Positions 46,201-55,124 are shown, counted from the first letter of the stretch. The stretch: DNA of 64,000 nucleotides from Agromyces sp. G08B096 (GCF_040267705.1 NZ_CP158374.1:1364001-1428000), one strand, 5' to 3'. The notes: generated by a model from the letters alone, not told the origin. Program-made: numbers and translations.

Positions 46201-46983
46201 GTGCAACACGACGACTCGACCCCGACACCGCCGCTGAAGGTTCGTTCGGAGAAGAGCCGCCCCTCCATCTTCTGGGTGCTCGCGGGCATCATCCTCCCGC
46301 TGTTCGGCCTCATGGCGCGGTTCCGATTCCACGGCCGGCCGCTCCCGGCGACGGGCGCGTTCGTGCTCGCGCCGAACCACTACAGCGAGGTCGACCCGCT
46401 CGTCATGGGCGTCGCCTCGTGGAAGCTCGGCCGACTGCCGCGCTTCCTCGCGAAGGCCTCGCTGTTCAAGGTGCCGGTGGTCGGTTGGTTCCTCCGCAAG
46501 TCGGGGCAGATCCCCGTGGAACGCGCGGGCAGCCGCAGCCACCATGCCCTCCGGGCCGCCGAGGAGCTCGTCGAGAAGGGGCGCATGGTCGTCGTGTACC
46601 CCGAGGGGTCGCTCACCCGCGACCCCGATCTCTGGCCCATGCGCGGCAAGACGGGGGCGGTGCGCATCGCGCTCGAGCGCGACATCCCGCTCATCCCCGC
46701 CGCGCACTGGGGCACGCAGGCGCTGATGCCGCGCTACGGCAAGAAGCTGCACCCGTTCCCGCGGAAGACGATCGACGTCATCGTGGGCGACCCGGTCGAC
46801 CTGTCCGCGTACCGCGGCAAGCCGCTCGACCCCTCGGTGCTCACCGCCGCCACGAACGACGTGATGAACGCCATCGCCGCCCTCGTCGGCGAGCTCCGCG
46901 GCGAGACGCCGCCCGCGACGCGCTGGGATCCGTCGGCACACGGGCAGGCGGAGACCGGCCGTCTCGAAGGCGACGCGCGGTGA
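46201..46983 (+). CDS. plsC: 1-Acyl-sn-glycerol-3-phosphate acyltransferase
   Basis: A 260-residue membrane-associated acyltransferase that makes phosphatidic acid. One hydrophobic N-terminal segment (FWVLAGIILPLFGLMARF) is followed by the catalytic HX4D motif in NHYSEVDPL, the glycerol-phosphate-binding YPEGSLTRDPDLWPM, and a late PLIPAAHWGTQ. The start is GTG at 46201. It overlaps gpsA by GTGA, linking two phospholipid-synthesis enzymes in one unit. Confidence 0.93.
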   Translation: MQHDDSTPTPPLKVRSEKSRPSIFWVLAGIILPLFGLMARFRFHGRPLPATGAFVLAPNHYSEVDPLVMGVASWKLGRLPRFLAKASLFKVPVVGWFLRKSGQIPVERAGSRSHHALRAAEELVEKGRMVVVYPEGSLTRDPDLWPMRGKTGAVRIALERDIPLIPAAHWGTQALMPRYGKKLHPFPRKTIDVIVGDPVDLSAYRGKPLDPSVLTAATNDVMNAIAALVGELRGETPPATRWDPSAHGQAETGRLEGDAR

Positions 46984-48119
46984 GGGTTCGCAATCAGCCG
47001 CGGCGCGGCGCCGGCAAACGGGTCGCGGTGCTCGGCGCGGGCAGCTGGGGCACGACGTTCGCGAAGATCCTCGCCGACGGCGGGGCCGACGTGGTCGTCT
47101 GGGCGCGGCGGCCCGAGCTCGCCCGCGAGATCCAGGAAGCCAAGCGCAACAGCGATTACCTGCCGGGCGTGAACCTGCCGATCTCGCTCCGCGCCACGAG
47201 TCGCCTCGATCTGGCGCTCGCGGGCGCCGAACAGGTCTACGTCTCGGTGCCGAGCCAGTCGCTCCGCGAGAACCTCAGGGCGATCGCCCCGCACCTGCAC
47301 GCCGAGGCGGCCGTCGTCTCCCTCATGAAGGGCGTCGAGAAGGCGTCGGGCCTTCGCATGAGCGAGGTCATCGCCGACGTGCTGCCCATCGACCAGTCGC
47401 AGATCGCGGTCATCTCGGGTCCGAACCTCGCGCTCGAGATCGCGAAGGAGCAGCCGACGGCCGCCGTGGTCTCCTCGTCCAGCCTCGAGACGGCGCAGGC
47501 CGTCGCCTCCGTCGCGCGCAACCGCTACTTCCACTCGTTCGTGAACACCGACGTCATCGGCACCGAGTTCGGCGGCGTGCTGAAGAACCTCATCGCCGTG
47601 GCCATCGGCATCGTCGACGGTGCGGGATACGGCGAGAACACGAAGGCCTCGATCATCACCCGGGGGCTCGTCGAGATGACCGACTTCGCCGTCGCCCACG
47701 GCGCGCATCCCGAGACGCTCTCGGGCCTCGCCGGCCTCGGCGACCTCATCGCCACGAGCCAGTCGCCGTTGTCGCGCAACAACACCGCGGGGCGGCTGCT
47801 CGGCCAGGGCTACCGTCTCGTCGACGTCACCAAGCAGATGCAGCAGACCACGGAAGGCCTGGCCTCGGTCGGCCCCGTGCTCGAGCTCGCCCGCGCGAAG
47901 GGCGTCCAGATGCCGATCGTCGAGCAGGTGCGGCAGGTCCTCGCCGGCACCCTCGACCCGCGGGACATCGCCCCGCACCTCACGACCGACGACGAGCCCC
48001 AGGGCGAAAGGACGAAGCATGGACAAGCTCAGGGTGGCTCTGCTGTTCGGCGGGCGTTCCAGCGAACACTCGATCAGCTGCGCAACGGCGGGCGGAGTGC
48101 TGGGCGCGATCGACCGTGA
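46980..48119 (+). CDS. gpsA: Glycerol-3-phosphate dehydrogenase [NAD(P)+], extended C-terminus
   Basis: A cytoplasmic enzyme that makes sn-glycerol 3-phosphate from dihydroxyacetone phosphate for phospholipids. The NAD motif is VLGAGSWGTTFAKIL; catalytic Lys in VLKNLIAVAIGIVDG, then GLAGLGDLIATSQSPLSRN. The GTG at 46980 overlaps the plsC stop. The frame runs 101 bases into ddl before a stop at 48117-48119, giving 379 residues with an Arg/Gln/Gly-rich tail of about 35 residues beyond the usual end. The overlap could be real or reflect loss of the normal stop. Confidence 0.92.
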   Translation: MRVRNQPRRGAGKRVAVLGAGSWGTTFAKILADGGADVVVWARRPELAREIQEAKRNSDYLPGVNLPISLRATSRLDLALAGAEQVYVSVPSQSLRENLRAIAPHLHAEAAVVSLMKGVEKASGLRMSEVIADVLPIDQSQIAVISGPNLALEIAKEQPTAAVVSSSSLETAQAVASVARNRYFHSFVNTDVIGTEFGGVLKNLIAVAIGIVDGAGYGENTKASIITRGLVEMTDFAVAHGAHPETLSGLAGLGDLIATSQSPLSRNNTAGRLLGQGYRLVDVTKQMQQTTEGLASVGPVLELARAKGVQMPIVEQVRQVLAGTLDPRDIAPHLTTDDEPQGERTKHGQAQGGSAVRRAFQRTLDQLRNGGRSAGRDRP

Positions 48120-49110
48120 CCGTTTCGAGGTGATCCCCGTCGGGATCACCCGCGACGGCGCCTTCGTGCTCGAACAGGACGATCCCGAGCGGTTCGGGCT
48201 CGACCCCGAGCGTCTGCCGGAGGTCGTCGACAACGGCACGCGCGTGCGCTGGCCCGAGTCGGCCGCGTCGCGCGAGCTGACGGTGACGGATGCCTCGGGC
48301 GAGCGTTCGCTCGGCGAGATCGACGTCGTCTTCCCGATCCTGCACGGCCGGTTCGGCGAGGACGGCACGATCCAGGGGCTCCTCGAGCTCGTGGGGCTGC
48401 CGTATGTCGGCAACGGCGTGCTCGCGTCGGCGATCGGCATGGACAAGCACGTCACGAAGACGGTCCTCGAGGGCGCCGGGCTCGCCGTAGCGCCCTGGGT
48501 GACGCTGACCCGCGCCGCGCTGGACGCCGACCGTGAGCTGTGGGAGCGCCGGGTGAAGGCGCTCGGACTGCCGGTCTTCGTGAAGCCCGCCCGCGCGGGA
48601 TCGTCGGTCGGGGTCAGCCGGGTCGCCGACTGGGCGGAGCTCGACGCCGCGCTGGACGTCGCATTCGCCGAGGATCGCACGGTGCTCGTCGAGGGCGCCA
48701 TGTCGGGCCGCGAGATCGAGTGCGGCGTGCTCGAAGGCCGCGACGGGCAGCCGCCGCGCGTGAGCGTCGCCGGCGAGGTGGTGGTCACCGGCCGCGACTT
48801 CTACGACTTCGAGGCGAAGTACCTCGACGCGCCGGGTGTCGAGCTGATCTGCCCGGCAGACCTGGGCGACGGCGAATCGTTCGAGCTCGCGCGGGTCGCC
48901 GCGCGGGCGTTCGAGGCGATCGGCGGCGAGGGGCTGGCGCGCGTGGACGTCTTCCTCACCGACGAGGGCTTCGTCGTCAACGAGGTGAACACCATGCCGG
49001 GCTTCACCCCGATCTCGATGTTCCCGACGTGCTGGCTGAACTCCGGGCTGAGCTACCCCGAGCTCATCACCGAGCTCATCGAGGTGGGCGTCGCGCGCGG
49101 AAGCCGCTGA
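48019..49110 (+). CDS. ddl: D-alanine-D-alanine ligase
   Basis: A 363-residue ATP-grasp enzyme that makes the D-Ala-D-Ala dipeptide for peptidoglycan. Motifs: LLFGGRSSEHSISCATAGGV (serine and histidine of the first site), FPILHGRFGEDGTIQG, KPARAGSSVGVSRV, and the Mg-binding NEVNTMPGFTPISMFP. The ATG sits behind GAAAGGAC. Its first 101 bases also encode the gpsA tail in another frame. Confidence 0.96.
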   Translation: MDKLRVALLFGGRSSEHSISCATAGGVLGAIDRDRFEVIPVGITRDGAFVLEQDDPERFGLDPERLPEVVDNGTRVRWPESAASRELTVTDASGERSLGEIDVVFPILHGRFGEDGTIQGLLELVGLPYVGNGVLASAIGMDKHVTKTVLEGAGLAVAPWVTLTRAALDADRELWERRVKALGLPVFVKPARAGSSVGVSRVADWAELDAALDVAFAEDRTVLVEGAMSGREIECGVLEGRDGQPPRVSVAGEVVVTGRDFYDFEAKYLDAPGVELICPADLGDGESFELARVAARAFEAIGGEGLARVDVFLTDEGFVVNEVNTMPGFTPISMFPTCWLNSGLSYPELITELIEVGVARGSR

Positions 49111-49131
49111 GCGGCCGGTACCGCCTCGGCG

Positions 49132-49653
49132 TCAGCCCGCGGCGGGGGTCTCCGTCGGCGCCACGTCGTCGACGGCCGTGCAGCCGCCCTCGGCCGGGAT
49201 CACCGAGACCGCGCGAGCGAGGTCGGTGAGGGCCGTGGTGCCGGAGACCGCGTCGTTGTCGACGATCACCTCGACGGCGGGCGTCCTGCCGTACGTCGTG
49301 AACCGGTAGGTCGGAGCGTCGGACTCGTCGATCACCCAGTCGACGCCGTCGACGGCGACGCAGCGGTAGTCGGTGGGCCCGGGCGGTTCGACGCCGCAGC
49401 GGAGCAGGACCGCGGCCGGCGACCCCCAGGCGCCCGTGCCCTGCGAGTTGGTCTCGCGCTGGGTCTGCTCGGCCACCGTGTCGGGCAGGCGCACGACCAC
49501 GTCGGCGCAGGCGACCTCGGTCGCGTCGGGCGCGCGTTCCAGCGAGACAGCCTGGGTGCAGCCCGTGAGCAGGGCCGCGCCGGCGACGGCGGTGAGCAGG
49601 GCGGCGGCGGTGCGTAGGCCGCGGAGCGGCGCGGGCACGGGTCGGTGAGGCAT
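49132..49653 (-). CDS. DUF3515 lipoprotein
   Basis: A 173-residue predicted lipoprotein: an N-terminal hydrophobic stretch (LRTAAALLTAVAGAALLTGC) ends in a lipobox with cysteine at about residue 32. The rest is the DUF3515 domain (CADVVVRLPDTVAEQTQR, AWGSPAAVLLRCGVEPPGPT). DUF3515 genes commonly lie between ddl and thiL in actinobacteria, as here, but the function is unknown. The gene is opposite to its neighbours and starts 24 bases from thiL, with both starts at leaderless spacing. Confidence 0.88.
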   Translation of the reverse strand: MPHRPVPAPLRGLRTAAALLTAVAGAALLTGCTQAVSLERAPDATEVACADVVVRLPDTVAEQTQRETNSQGTGAWGSPAAVLLRCGVEPPGPTDYRCVAVDGVDWVIDESDAPTYRFTTYGRTPAVEVIVDNDAVSGTTALTDLARAVSVIPAEGGCTAVDDVAPTETPAAG

Positions 49654-49660
49654 CCGGTTC

Positions 49661-49670
49661 AGGCTACCGT
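49661..49670. promoter_or_regulatory. Overlapping divergent leaderless -10 elements
   Basis: On the plus strand, TACCGT (49665-49670) lies 7 bases before the thiL ATG (49678). On the minus strand, TAGCCT (49666-49661) lies 7 bases before the DUF3515 ATG (49653). The two hexamers share the central TA pair. Confidence 0.5.
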
Positions 49671-49677
49671 GAGAGGC

Positions 49678-50688
49678 ATGGAGCAGGCTGAGCGGGCGGC
49701 ATCCGCGAGCGTGGGGCCGTCGGTCGGCGAACTGGGCGAGGCGGCGGTCCTCGCGCGGATCCTGCCGCGCCTCGGATCCGGCGATGCGGCCCTGCTCGGT
49801 CCCGGCGACGACGCCGCGGTGCTCGCCGCCGCCGACGGCCGGTATGTCGTCACCACCGACCTCATGGTGCACGGTCCCGACTTCCGGCTCGCGTGGTCGA
49901 CGCCGCACGACCTCGGCTGGAAGGCCGCCGCCACGAACCTCACCGACGTGGCCGCGATGGGGGCGAGGCCGACGGCGCTCGTCGTGGCCATCGCCGCTCC
50001 GCCGGCGACGCCGGTCGCTGTGCTCGAGGGCATCGCCGACGGGCTGCGTGACGCGCTCGCGACCCTCGCCCCGGGCGCCGGCGTCGTCGGCGGCGACCTG
50101 TCGGCCTCATCGGTGCTGACCATCGCGGTCACCGCATTCGGCGACCTCGAGGGGCGTCGGCCGGTGCTCCGCTCGGGGGCGCGGCCGGGCGACGTGCTCG
50201 CGCACGCCGGCGCGAGGGGGGATGCCGCGAGAGGACTGGCGCTGCTCTTCGCCGAGGCGGTCGACGCGGAGGGAGAGCCGGATGCCGCGGCGGCCGAGCG
50301 GCTCCGCGCGGCGCACCCGGCGCTGGTGCACGCGCAGCTGGCTCCGAGGCCTCCGGTCGGCGCCGGCGTCGCCGCGGCGCTCGCGGGGGCGACGGCGATG
50401 CTCGACGTCTCCGACGGACTCGCGCGGGACGCCCTCCGCATCGCGAAGGCGAGCGGCGTGGATCTCGACTTCGATTCGGCGTCGCTCGGACCCGACGTGC
50501 GCGTGGCCCTCGCCGGGGCCGAAGACCACGGTCTGCTCGCGACGTTCCCCGCCGGGTCCGCGTTGCCCGAGCCGTTCGAGGCCATCGGGCGGGTGCTCGA
50601 GGGCGACGGAGGCATCCGCGTCGACGGCGCACCAGCGGACGCGCTCGGGTGGGATCCCTACTCCGGCTGGGACGGCGGAGCCGGCTGA
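49678..50688 (+). CDS. thiL: Thiamine-monophosphate kinase
   Basis: A 336-residue ATP-dependent kinase that makes thiamine diphosphate. Motifs: GELGEAAVLARILPRLG, LGPGDDAAVLAAADG (Mg/ATP), TTDLMVHGPDFR, KAAATNLTDVAAMGARPTA and MLDVSDGLARDALRIA. ATG at 49678 chosen because it begins just before the conserved start and at leaderless spacing; an upstream ATG would overlap the divergent gene. Its last 31 bases overlap the convergent rsmD. Confidence 0.94.
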   Translation: MEQAERAASASVGPSVGELGEAAVLARILPRLGSGDAALLGPGDDAAVLAAADGRYVVTTDLMVHGPDFRLAWSTPHDLGWKAAATNLTDVAAMGARPTALVVAIAAPPATPVAVLEGIADGLRDALATLAPGAGVVGGDLSASSVLTIAVTAFGDLEGRRPVLRSGARPGDVLAHAGARGDAARGLALLFAEAVDAEGEPDAAAAERLRAAHPALVHAQLAPRPPVGAGVAAALAGATAMLDVSDGLARDALRIAKASGVDLDFDSASLGPDVRVALAGAEDHGLLATFPAGSALPEPFEAIGRVLEGDGGIRVDGAPADALGWDPYSGWDGGAG

Positions 50689-51278
50689 TCGGCCGACGCC
50701 CACCAGAGCGTCGTCTCGCCGTAGTCGCGCCGACGTTCGGGCGCGATGCCGACGGGCCACGACGGCTCGGGCGAGCGTGAGCTGCGCTCGACCACGACGA
50801 CCGCGTCCTCGGCGAGCAGCGGCGCCAGCGCCGCCAGCTCCCGCCCCAGCTCGGCCTCGCCGAGCTCGTACGGCGGGTCGATGAAGACGAGGTCGACCGA
50901 GTCGGACGCGTGCTCGAGGTAGGTCGAGACCGACTGCGCGGCCACCCGGATGCGCGGCACCGCCGGCGCGGACCCGCCCGATCGCGGCCGGCCGGCGCGA
51001 GCGGTGCGGAGGAGCGCATCGGCGTTCCGCCGGCACACGTCGGCGGCCGGCTTCGCCCGCTCGACGAGCACGACCTCGGCGGCGCCGCGGCTCGCGGCCT
51101 CGAGCCCGAGCGCACCCGACCCGGCGTACAGGTCGAGCACGCGCGCGCCGTCGACGGCGTCGCGCGATTCGAGCGCGGAGAAGATCGCCTCGCGCACCCG
51201 GTCGCTCGTCGGGCGGGTGCCGGAGCGCGGCACCTGCAGCGAGAGGGAGCCGGCGAATCCGGCGATGATGCGGGTCAT
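50658..51278 (-). CDS. rsmD: 16S rRNA (guanine(966)-N(2))-methyltransferase
   Basis: A 206-residue SAM-dependent methyltransferase that acts on the small ribosomal subunit. It begins TRIIAGFAGSLSLQVP, followed by the family signature RPTSDRVREAIFSAL, the SAM motif VLDLYAGSGALGLEAASRG and the catalytic DPPYELG. It overlaps thiL tail-to-tail by 31 bases. Its divergent neighbour is the TPR gene. Start chosen at MTRIIAG; the open frame upstream lacks homology. Confidence 0.94.
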   Translation of the reverse strand: MTRIIAGFAGSLSLQVPRSGTRPTSDRVREAIFSALESRDAVDGARVLDLYAGSGALGLEAASRGAAEVVLVERAKPAADVCRRNADALLRTARAGRPRSGGSAPAVPRIRVAAQSVSTYLEHASDSVDLVFIDPPYELGEAELGRELAALAPLLAEDAVVVVERSSRSPEPSWPVGIAPERRRDYGETTLWWASADQPAPPSQPE

Positions 51279-51322
51279 GCTCCGGGCAGCATATCCCGCG
51301 CGGAGGCTGCCATGATGGAAGG

Positions 51323-52390
51323 GTGGATGCCTCGACCAGCGCACTGCCCGCCGATCCGTCCCGACACCTGCAGGGGGAGGAGCAGCACGTCATCGACCGC
51401 CTGTGGGACTTCTCCGATCCCGCGAAGAGCGAGGAGCGGTTCCGCGAGGCGGCCGACGACGACTCGTACTCGGTGCACGTCCGCCAGTCGATGGCGACCC
51501 AGCTCGCCCGGGCGATCGGCATCCAGGGCCGCTTCGACGAGGGCCTCGCCGTGCTCGACGCCGTGGCCGCGGAGCTCAGCGCGAGCGAGCCCGCTGCCGA
51601 CCAGGCTGCCGTCGAACCTGCGGTGAACGAGTCCGGTGCCGATGAGGCGGCTGCTGAGCCCGAGGCGGCCGAGTCCGGCGCGGACGAGGCATCCGGCGAA
51701 CCCGAAGACGCGGCCGGCCGGCCCGAAGGTGCGACCGACCAGCCCGAAGACGCAGCGGGCCGGGCCGACGAGGCATCCGAACCGGCGCCGAGCGACGCGG
51801 CGGCCGCCGGGGCATCCGATCAGCCCGATGAGGCGGCCAGGCAGGCCGCCGCCGCCGAAGCCGCGGAGGTGCGGGCCCGGGTCGCACTCGAGCGCGGCCG
51901 CCTCCTCACCTCCGCCGGCCGGCCGGCCGAGGCCGTGCCGGTGCTCACCCGCGCCGCGCGCGACGCCGCGCACGCGGGCAGCGCCTTCCTGGTGCTCGAC
52001 GCGCTGCACATGCTCGCCCTGACCGACGCCGGACACGAGCGCGAATGGGCCGAGCAGGGCTTCGAACTCCTCGCGGCCGACCGCGACCCGCGCGTGCTCC
52101 GCTGGGGGGTCGCGCTGCACAACAACCTCGGCTGGACCCTGCACGACGGCGGCGACGCCGAAGCCGGCCTCGCCGAGTTCCAGCTCGCCGTCGAGTTCGC
52201 CGACCGGTACGGCACGACCGACCAACAGCACGTCACGCGCTGGTCGGTCGGACGCGCGCTTCGCACGCTCGGCCGCACCGACGAGGCGCTCGCCCTGCAG
52301 CGCGAGCTCGCGCGCGCCAAGCCCGACGACCCGTACGTCGCAGGGGAGATCGAGGCGCTGACGGCGGGCGACCCTACGATCGAGGAATGA
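51323..52390 (+). CDS. TPR-repeat protein with internal low-complexity insert
   Basis: A 355-residue protein. Two helical TPR-like parts (about residues 20-85 and 185-350; LHNNLGWTLHDGGDAEAGLAEFQLAVEFA is one repeat) flank an insert of roughly 95 residues made almost only of Ala, Glu, Asp, Gly, Pro and Ser, with PEDAAGR repeated. TPR proteins scaffold other proteins; the partner is unknown. The start is GTG at 51323; CATGAT 6 bases upstream may be a leaderless -10. It overlaps recG by ATGA. Confidence 0.8.
   Translation: MDASTSALPADPSRHLQGEEQHVIDRLWDFSDPAKSEERFREAADDDSYSVHVRQSMATQLARAIGIQGRFDEGLAVLDAVAAELSASEPAADQAAVEPAVNESGADEAAAEPEAAESGADEASGEPEDAAGRPEGATDQPEDAAGRADEASEPAPSDAAAAGASDQPDEAARQAAAAEAAEVRARVALERGRLLTSAGRPAEAVPVLTRAARDAAHAGSAFLVLDALHMLALTDAGHEREWAEQGFELLAADRDPRVLRWGVALHNNLGWTLHDGGDAEAGLAEFQLAVEFADRYGTTDQQHVTRWSVGRALRTLGRTDEALALQRELARAKPDDPYVAGEIEALTAGDPTIEE
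52375..52380 (+). promoter_or_regulatory. Possible leaderless -10 for recG
   Basis: TACGAT lies 6 bases before the recG ATG at 52387, inside the end of the TPR gene. recG may be made both by coupling to the TPR gene and from this start. Confidence 0.4.
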
Positions 52391-54585
52391 CGAGCGAGAC
52401 GGCCACCGCGGGTGCCTACACGCTCGACTCGCGGCTGTCCGGCGCGCTCGGCGGGCGCACGGCGCAAGCCATCGAGCGCGCCTTCGGCTACACGACCGTC
52501 GGCGACCTGCTGGCGCACTACCCCAGGCGCTACGCCCTCCGCGGCGAGCTCACCGCGCTCGCGACGCTGCCCCTCGGCGAGAACGTCACGATCGTCGCCG
52601 AGGTGCTCGAGGTGCGGGTGCGCGAGATGCGACAGCGTCGCGGCTCGATCCTCGAGGCGAAGATCTCCGACGGCACCGGGGTGCTGACGCTCACCTTCTT
52701 CAACCAGAAGTGGCGCGAGAACGATCTGCGCCCGGGGCGCCGGGGCATCTTCGCCGGCAAGGTCGGCGATTATCGCGGCAACCGGCAGCTCGCGCACCCC
52801 GACTACGAGCTCTTCGACGACGAAGCCCCGCCCACCGACGCGGCCGCGAAGCGCTGGGCGGAGGCGCCGATCGCCATCTACCCGGCGACCTCGACCCTCG
52901 CGAGCTGGCAGATGGCGAAGTCGATCGAGCTGCTGCTCGACGGGCTCGGCCCGCTCGACGACCCGATCCCGGCCGCGATCCGGTCGGAGCGGTCGCTCCT
53001 CGGCTACCGCGACGCGCTCCGCCGAGTGCACCGGCCCGAGACCGAGGCCGACTGGAAGCAGGCCAGGCGAACGCTCCGGTTCATGGAGGCGTTCGTACTG
53101 CAGACCGCGCTGCTCGCACAGCGCGCCGAGCTGCGCACCCGGCCCGCGACGCCGCGCCGGCCCATCGCCGGGGGCGTGCTCGAGCGCTTCGACGCGGCGC
53201 TGCCGTTCCAGCTCACCGACGACCAGGTCGAGGTCGGCGGCGAGATCGCCGACGACCTCGCCGCACCGTGGCCGATGCACCGGCTGGTGCAGGGCGAAGT
53301 CGGCTCGGGCAAGACGCTCGTCGCGCTCCGCGCCATGCTCGCCGTCGCCGATTCGGGCGGGCAGGCGGCACTCCTCGCGCCGACCGAGGTCCTCGCCGCG
53401 CAGCACCTCCGGTCGATCGTGCGGATGCTCGGCCCCGACCTGGCGGCCGAGCTCGTGCCGACCCTCATCACGGGCCAGCTGCCCGCGGCCGAGCGCCGGA
53501 AGGCGCTGCTGCGGGCCGCCGCCGGTCAGGCGCGCATCGTCGTCGGCACGCACGCGCTGCTCGGCGACAAGGTGGCGTTCGCCGACCTCGGGCTCGTCGT
53601 CGTCGACGAGCAGCACCGGTTCGGCGTCGAGCAGCGCGAGGCGCTCCGGCTGAAGGGCGCCCAACCGCACGTGCTCGTGCTCACCGCGACGCCGATCCCG
53701 CGCACCGTCGCGATGACGGTGTTCGGCGACCTCGACGTGTCCACGATCCGCGAGCTCCCCGCCGGCCGCGCCGGCATCGAGAGCCACGTCGTGCCGCTCG
53801 CCGTCCGACCGGCGTGGCGCGCCCGCATCTGGGACCGGCTGGCCGAAGAGCTGGGGCTCGGCCGGCAGGGCTTCGTGGTGTGCCCCGCGATCGACCCGAA
53901 GGCCGTCGAGGACGACGGCGAGGTGCCGCAGGCGTCCGCCGAGGACGCCGCCACCGACGAGCCGGTCCGGCCCGCGGCATCCGTCGTCGAGGTGCTCGCC
54001 GAGCTGCGCGCGCATCCGCGCTTCGCCGACCGCGTCGTCGAGCCGCTGCACGGGCGCATGGCGGCCGACGAGAAGGACCGGATCATGCGCGCGTTCGCCG
54101 CCGGCGAGATCGACGTGCTCGTCGCCACGACAGTGATCGAGGTGGGCGTCGACGTGCCGAACGCGAGTGCGATGGTCGTCGTCGACGCCGACCGGTTCGG
54201 CGTCTCGCAGTTGCACCAGCTGCGCGGCCGCGTCGGCCGCGGCGGCGTGCCCGGCCTCTGCCTGCTCGTCACTCACGCCGAACCGGGGTCGGTGGCGCTG
54301 CAGCGCGTCGAAGCGGTCGCCGCGACCCTCGACGGCTTCGAGCTCGCCCGTGTCGACCTCGAGCTCCGGCAGGAGGGCGACGTCCTCGGCTCCACGCAGT
54401 CGGGCGGCCGCTCCTCGCTGAAGCTGCTGAAGGTCGCCCGCGACGGCGAGGTCATCACCGACGCCCGCGGCCTCGCCGCCGGCGTCGTCGACGACGACCC
54501 GACGCTCGCGGCCCATCCCGCCCTCGCCGATGCGGTCCGGCGGCGCCTCGACGACGAGGCCAGCGGATTCCTGAGCAAGGGCTGA
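52387..54585 (+). CDS. recG: ATP-dependent DNA helicase RecG
   Basis: A 732-residue branch-migrating helicase that remodels stalled replication forks and Holliday junctions. The N-terminal wedge/OB domain includes VGDLLAHYPRRYALRGEL. Helicase motifs: QGEVGSGKTLVALRAM (I), GTHALLGDKV (Ib-II region), VVDEQHRFGVEQRE (DEQH box), LTATPIPRT (III), ATTVIEVGVDVPNAS and QLRGRVGRGG (V-VI). It overlaps the TPR gene by ATGA; coaD follows 51 bases downstream. Confidence 0.96.
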   Translation: MTSETATAGAYTLDSRLSGALGGRTAQAIERAFGYTTVGDLLAHYPRRYALRGELTALATLPLGENVTIVAEVLEVRVREMRQRRGSILEAKISDGTGVLTLTFFNQKWRENDLRPGRRGIFAGKVGDYRGNRQLAHPDYELFDDEAPPTDAAAKRWAEAPIAIYPATSTLASWQMAKSIELLLDGLGPLDDPIPAAIRSERSLLGYRDALRRVHRPETEADWKQARRTLRFMEAFVLQTALLAQRAELRTRPATPRRPIAGGVLERFDAALPFQLTDDQVEVGGEIADDLAAPWPMHRLVQGEVGSGKTLVALRAMLAVADSGGQAALLAPTEVLAAQHLRSIVRMLGPDLAAELVPTLITGQLPAAERRKALLRAAAGQARIVVGTHALLGDKVAFADLGLVVVDEQHRFGVEQREALRLKGAQPHVLVLTATPIPRTVAMTVFGDLDVSTIRELPAGRAGIESHVVPLAVRPAWRARIWDRLAEELGLGRQGFVVCPAIDPKAVEDDGEVPQASAEDAATDEPVRPAASVVEVLAELRAHPRFADRVVEPLHGRMAADEKDRIMRAFAAGEIDVLVATTVIEVGVDVPNASAMVVVDADRFGVSQLHQLRGRVGRGGVPGLCLLVTHAEPGSVALQRVEAVAATLDGFELARVDLELRQEGDVLGSTQSGGRSSLKLLKVARDGEVITDARGLAAGVVDDDPTLAAHPALADAVRRRLDDEASGFLSKG

Positions 54586-54623
54586 GACTCCAGCGCACCC
54601 CTTCCGGCGGCCACGCCGGGCAG

Positions 54624-54629
54624 TACGCT
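54624..54629 (+). promoter_or_regulatory. Leaderless -10 for coaD
   Basis: TACGCT lies 7 bases before the coaD ATG at 54637. No ribosome binding site is visible. Confidence 0.5.
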
Positions 54630-54636
54630 GGGACGC

Positions 54637-55124
54637 ATGCAGCGGATCGCCGTCGTCCCCGGCTCGTTCGACCCCGTCACCCGGGGCCATCTCGATGTGA
54701 TCGAGCGTGCCGCCGGTCTCTACGACGAGCTCCACGTCGTCGTCGTGCACAACCCCGACAAGCAGGCCCTGCTACCCATCGCGCAGCGCGTGGCGCTCAT
54801 CGAGCAGTCGATCGCCGATGCGGGCATCGCGGGCCGCATCGTCGTCGCGTCCTGGAGCATGGGGCTCCTCGTCGACTACTGCACCGACGTCGGCGCCACG
54901 GTGCTCGTGAAGGGCATCCGGTCGCAGGTCGACGTCGCGTACGAGACGCCCATGGCGATCGTGAACCGGCACCTCGCGGGCGTCGAAACCGTCTTCCTCC
55001 TGCCCGACCCGGCGAACGCGCACGTCTCCAGCTCGCTCGTCCGGCAGGTCGCCGCACTCGGCGGCGACGTCGCCCCCTACGTCCCGGTCGCCGTGGCCGA
55101 CTACCTCGCGGGGGCGATGACGCC

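Noticed and set aside
43536-46313. A second long minus-strand open frame (about 925 codons).
   Set aside because: It is antisense to leuC, leuD and murA and has the biased composition of a shadow frame.
51820-54750. Long minus-strand frame opposite recG, and a similar one at 56906-59725.
   Set aside because: No recognisable protein; recG and the transglutaminase gene on the other strand explain the sequence.
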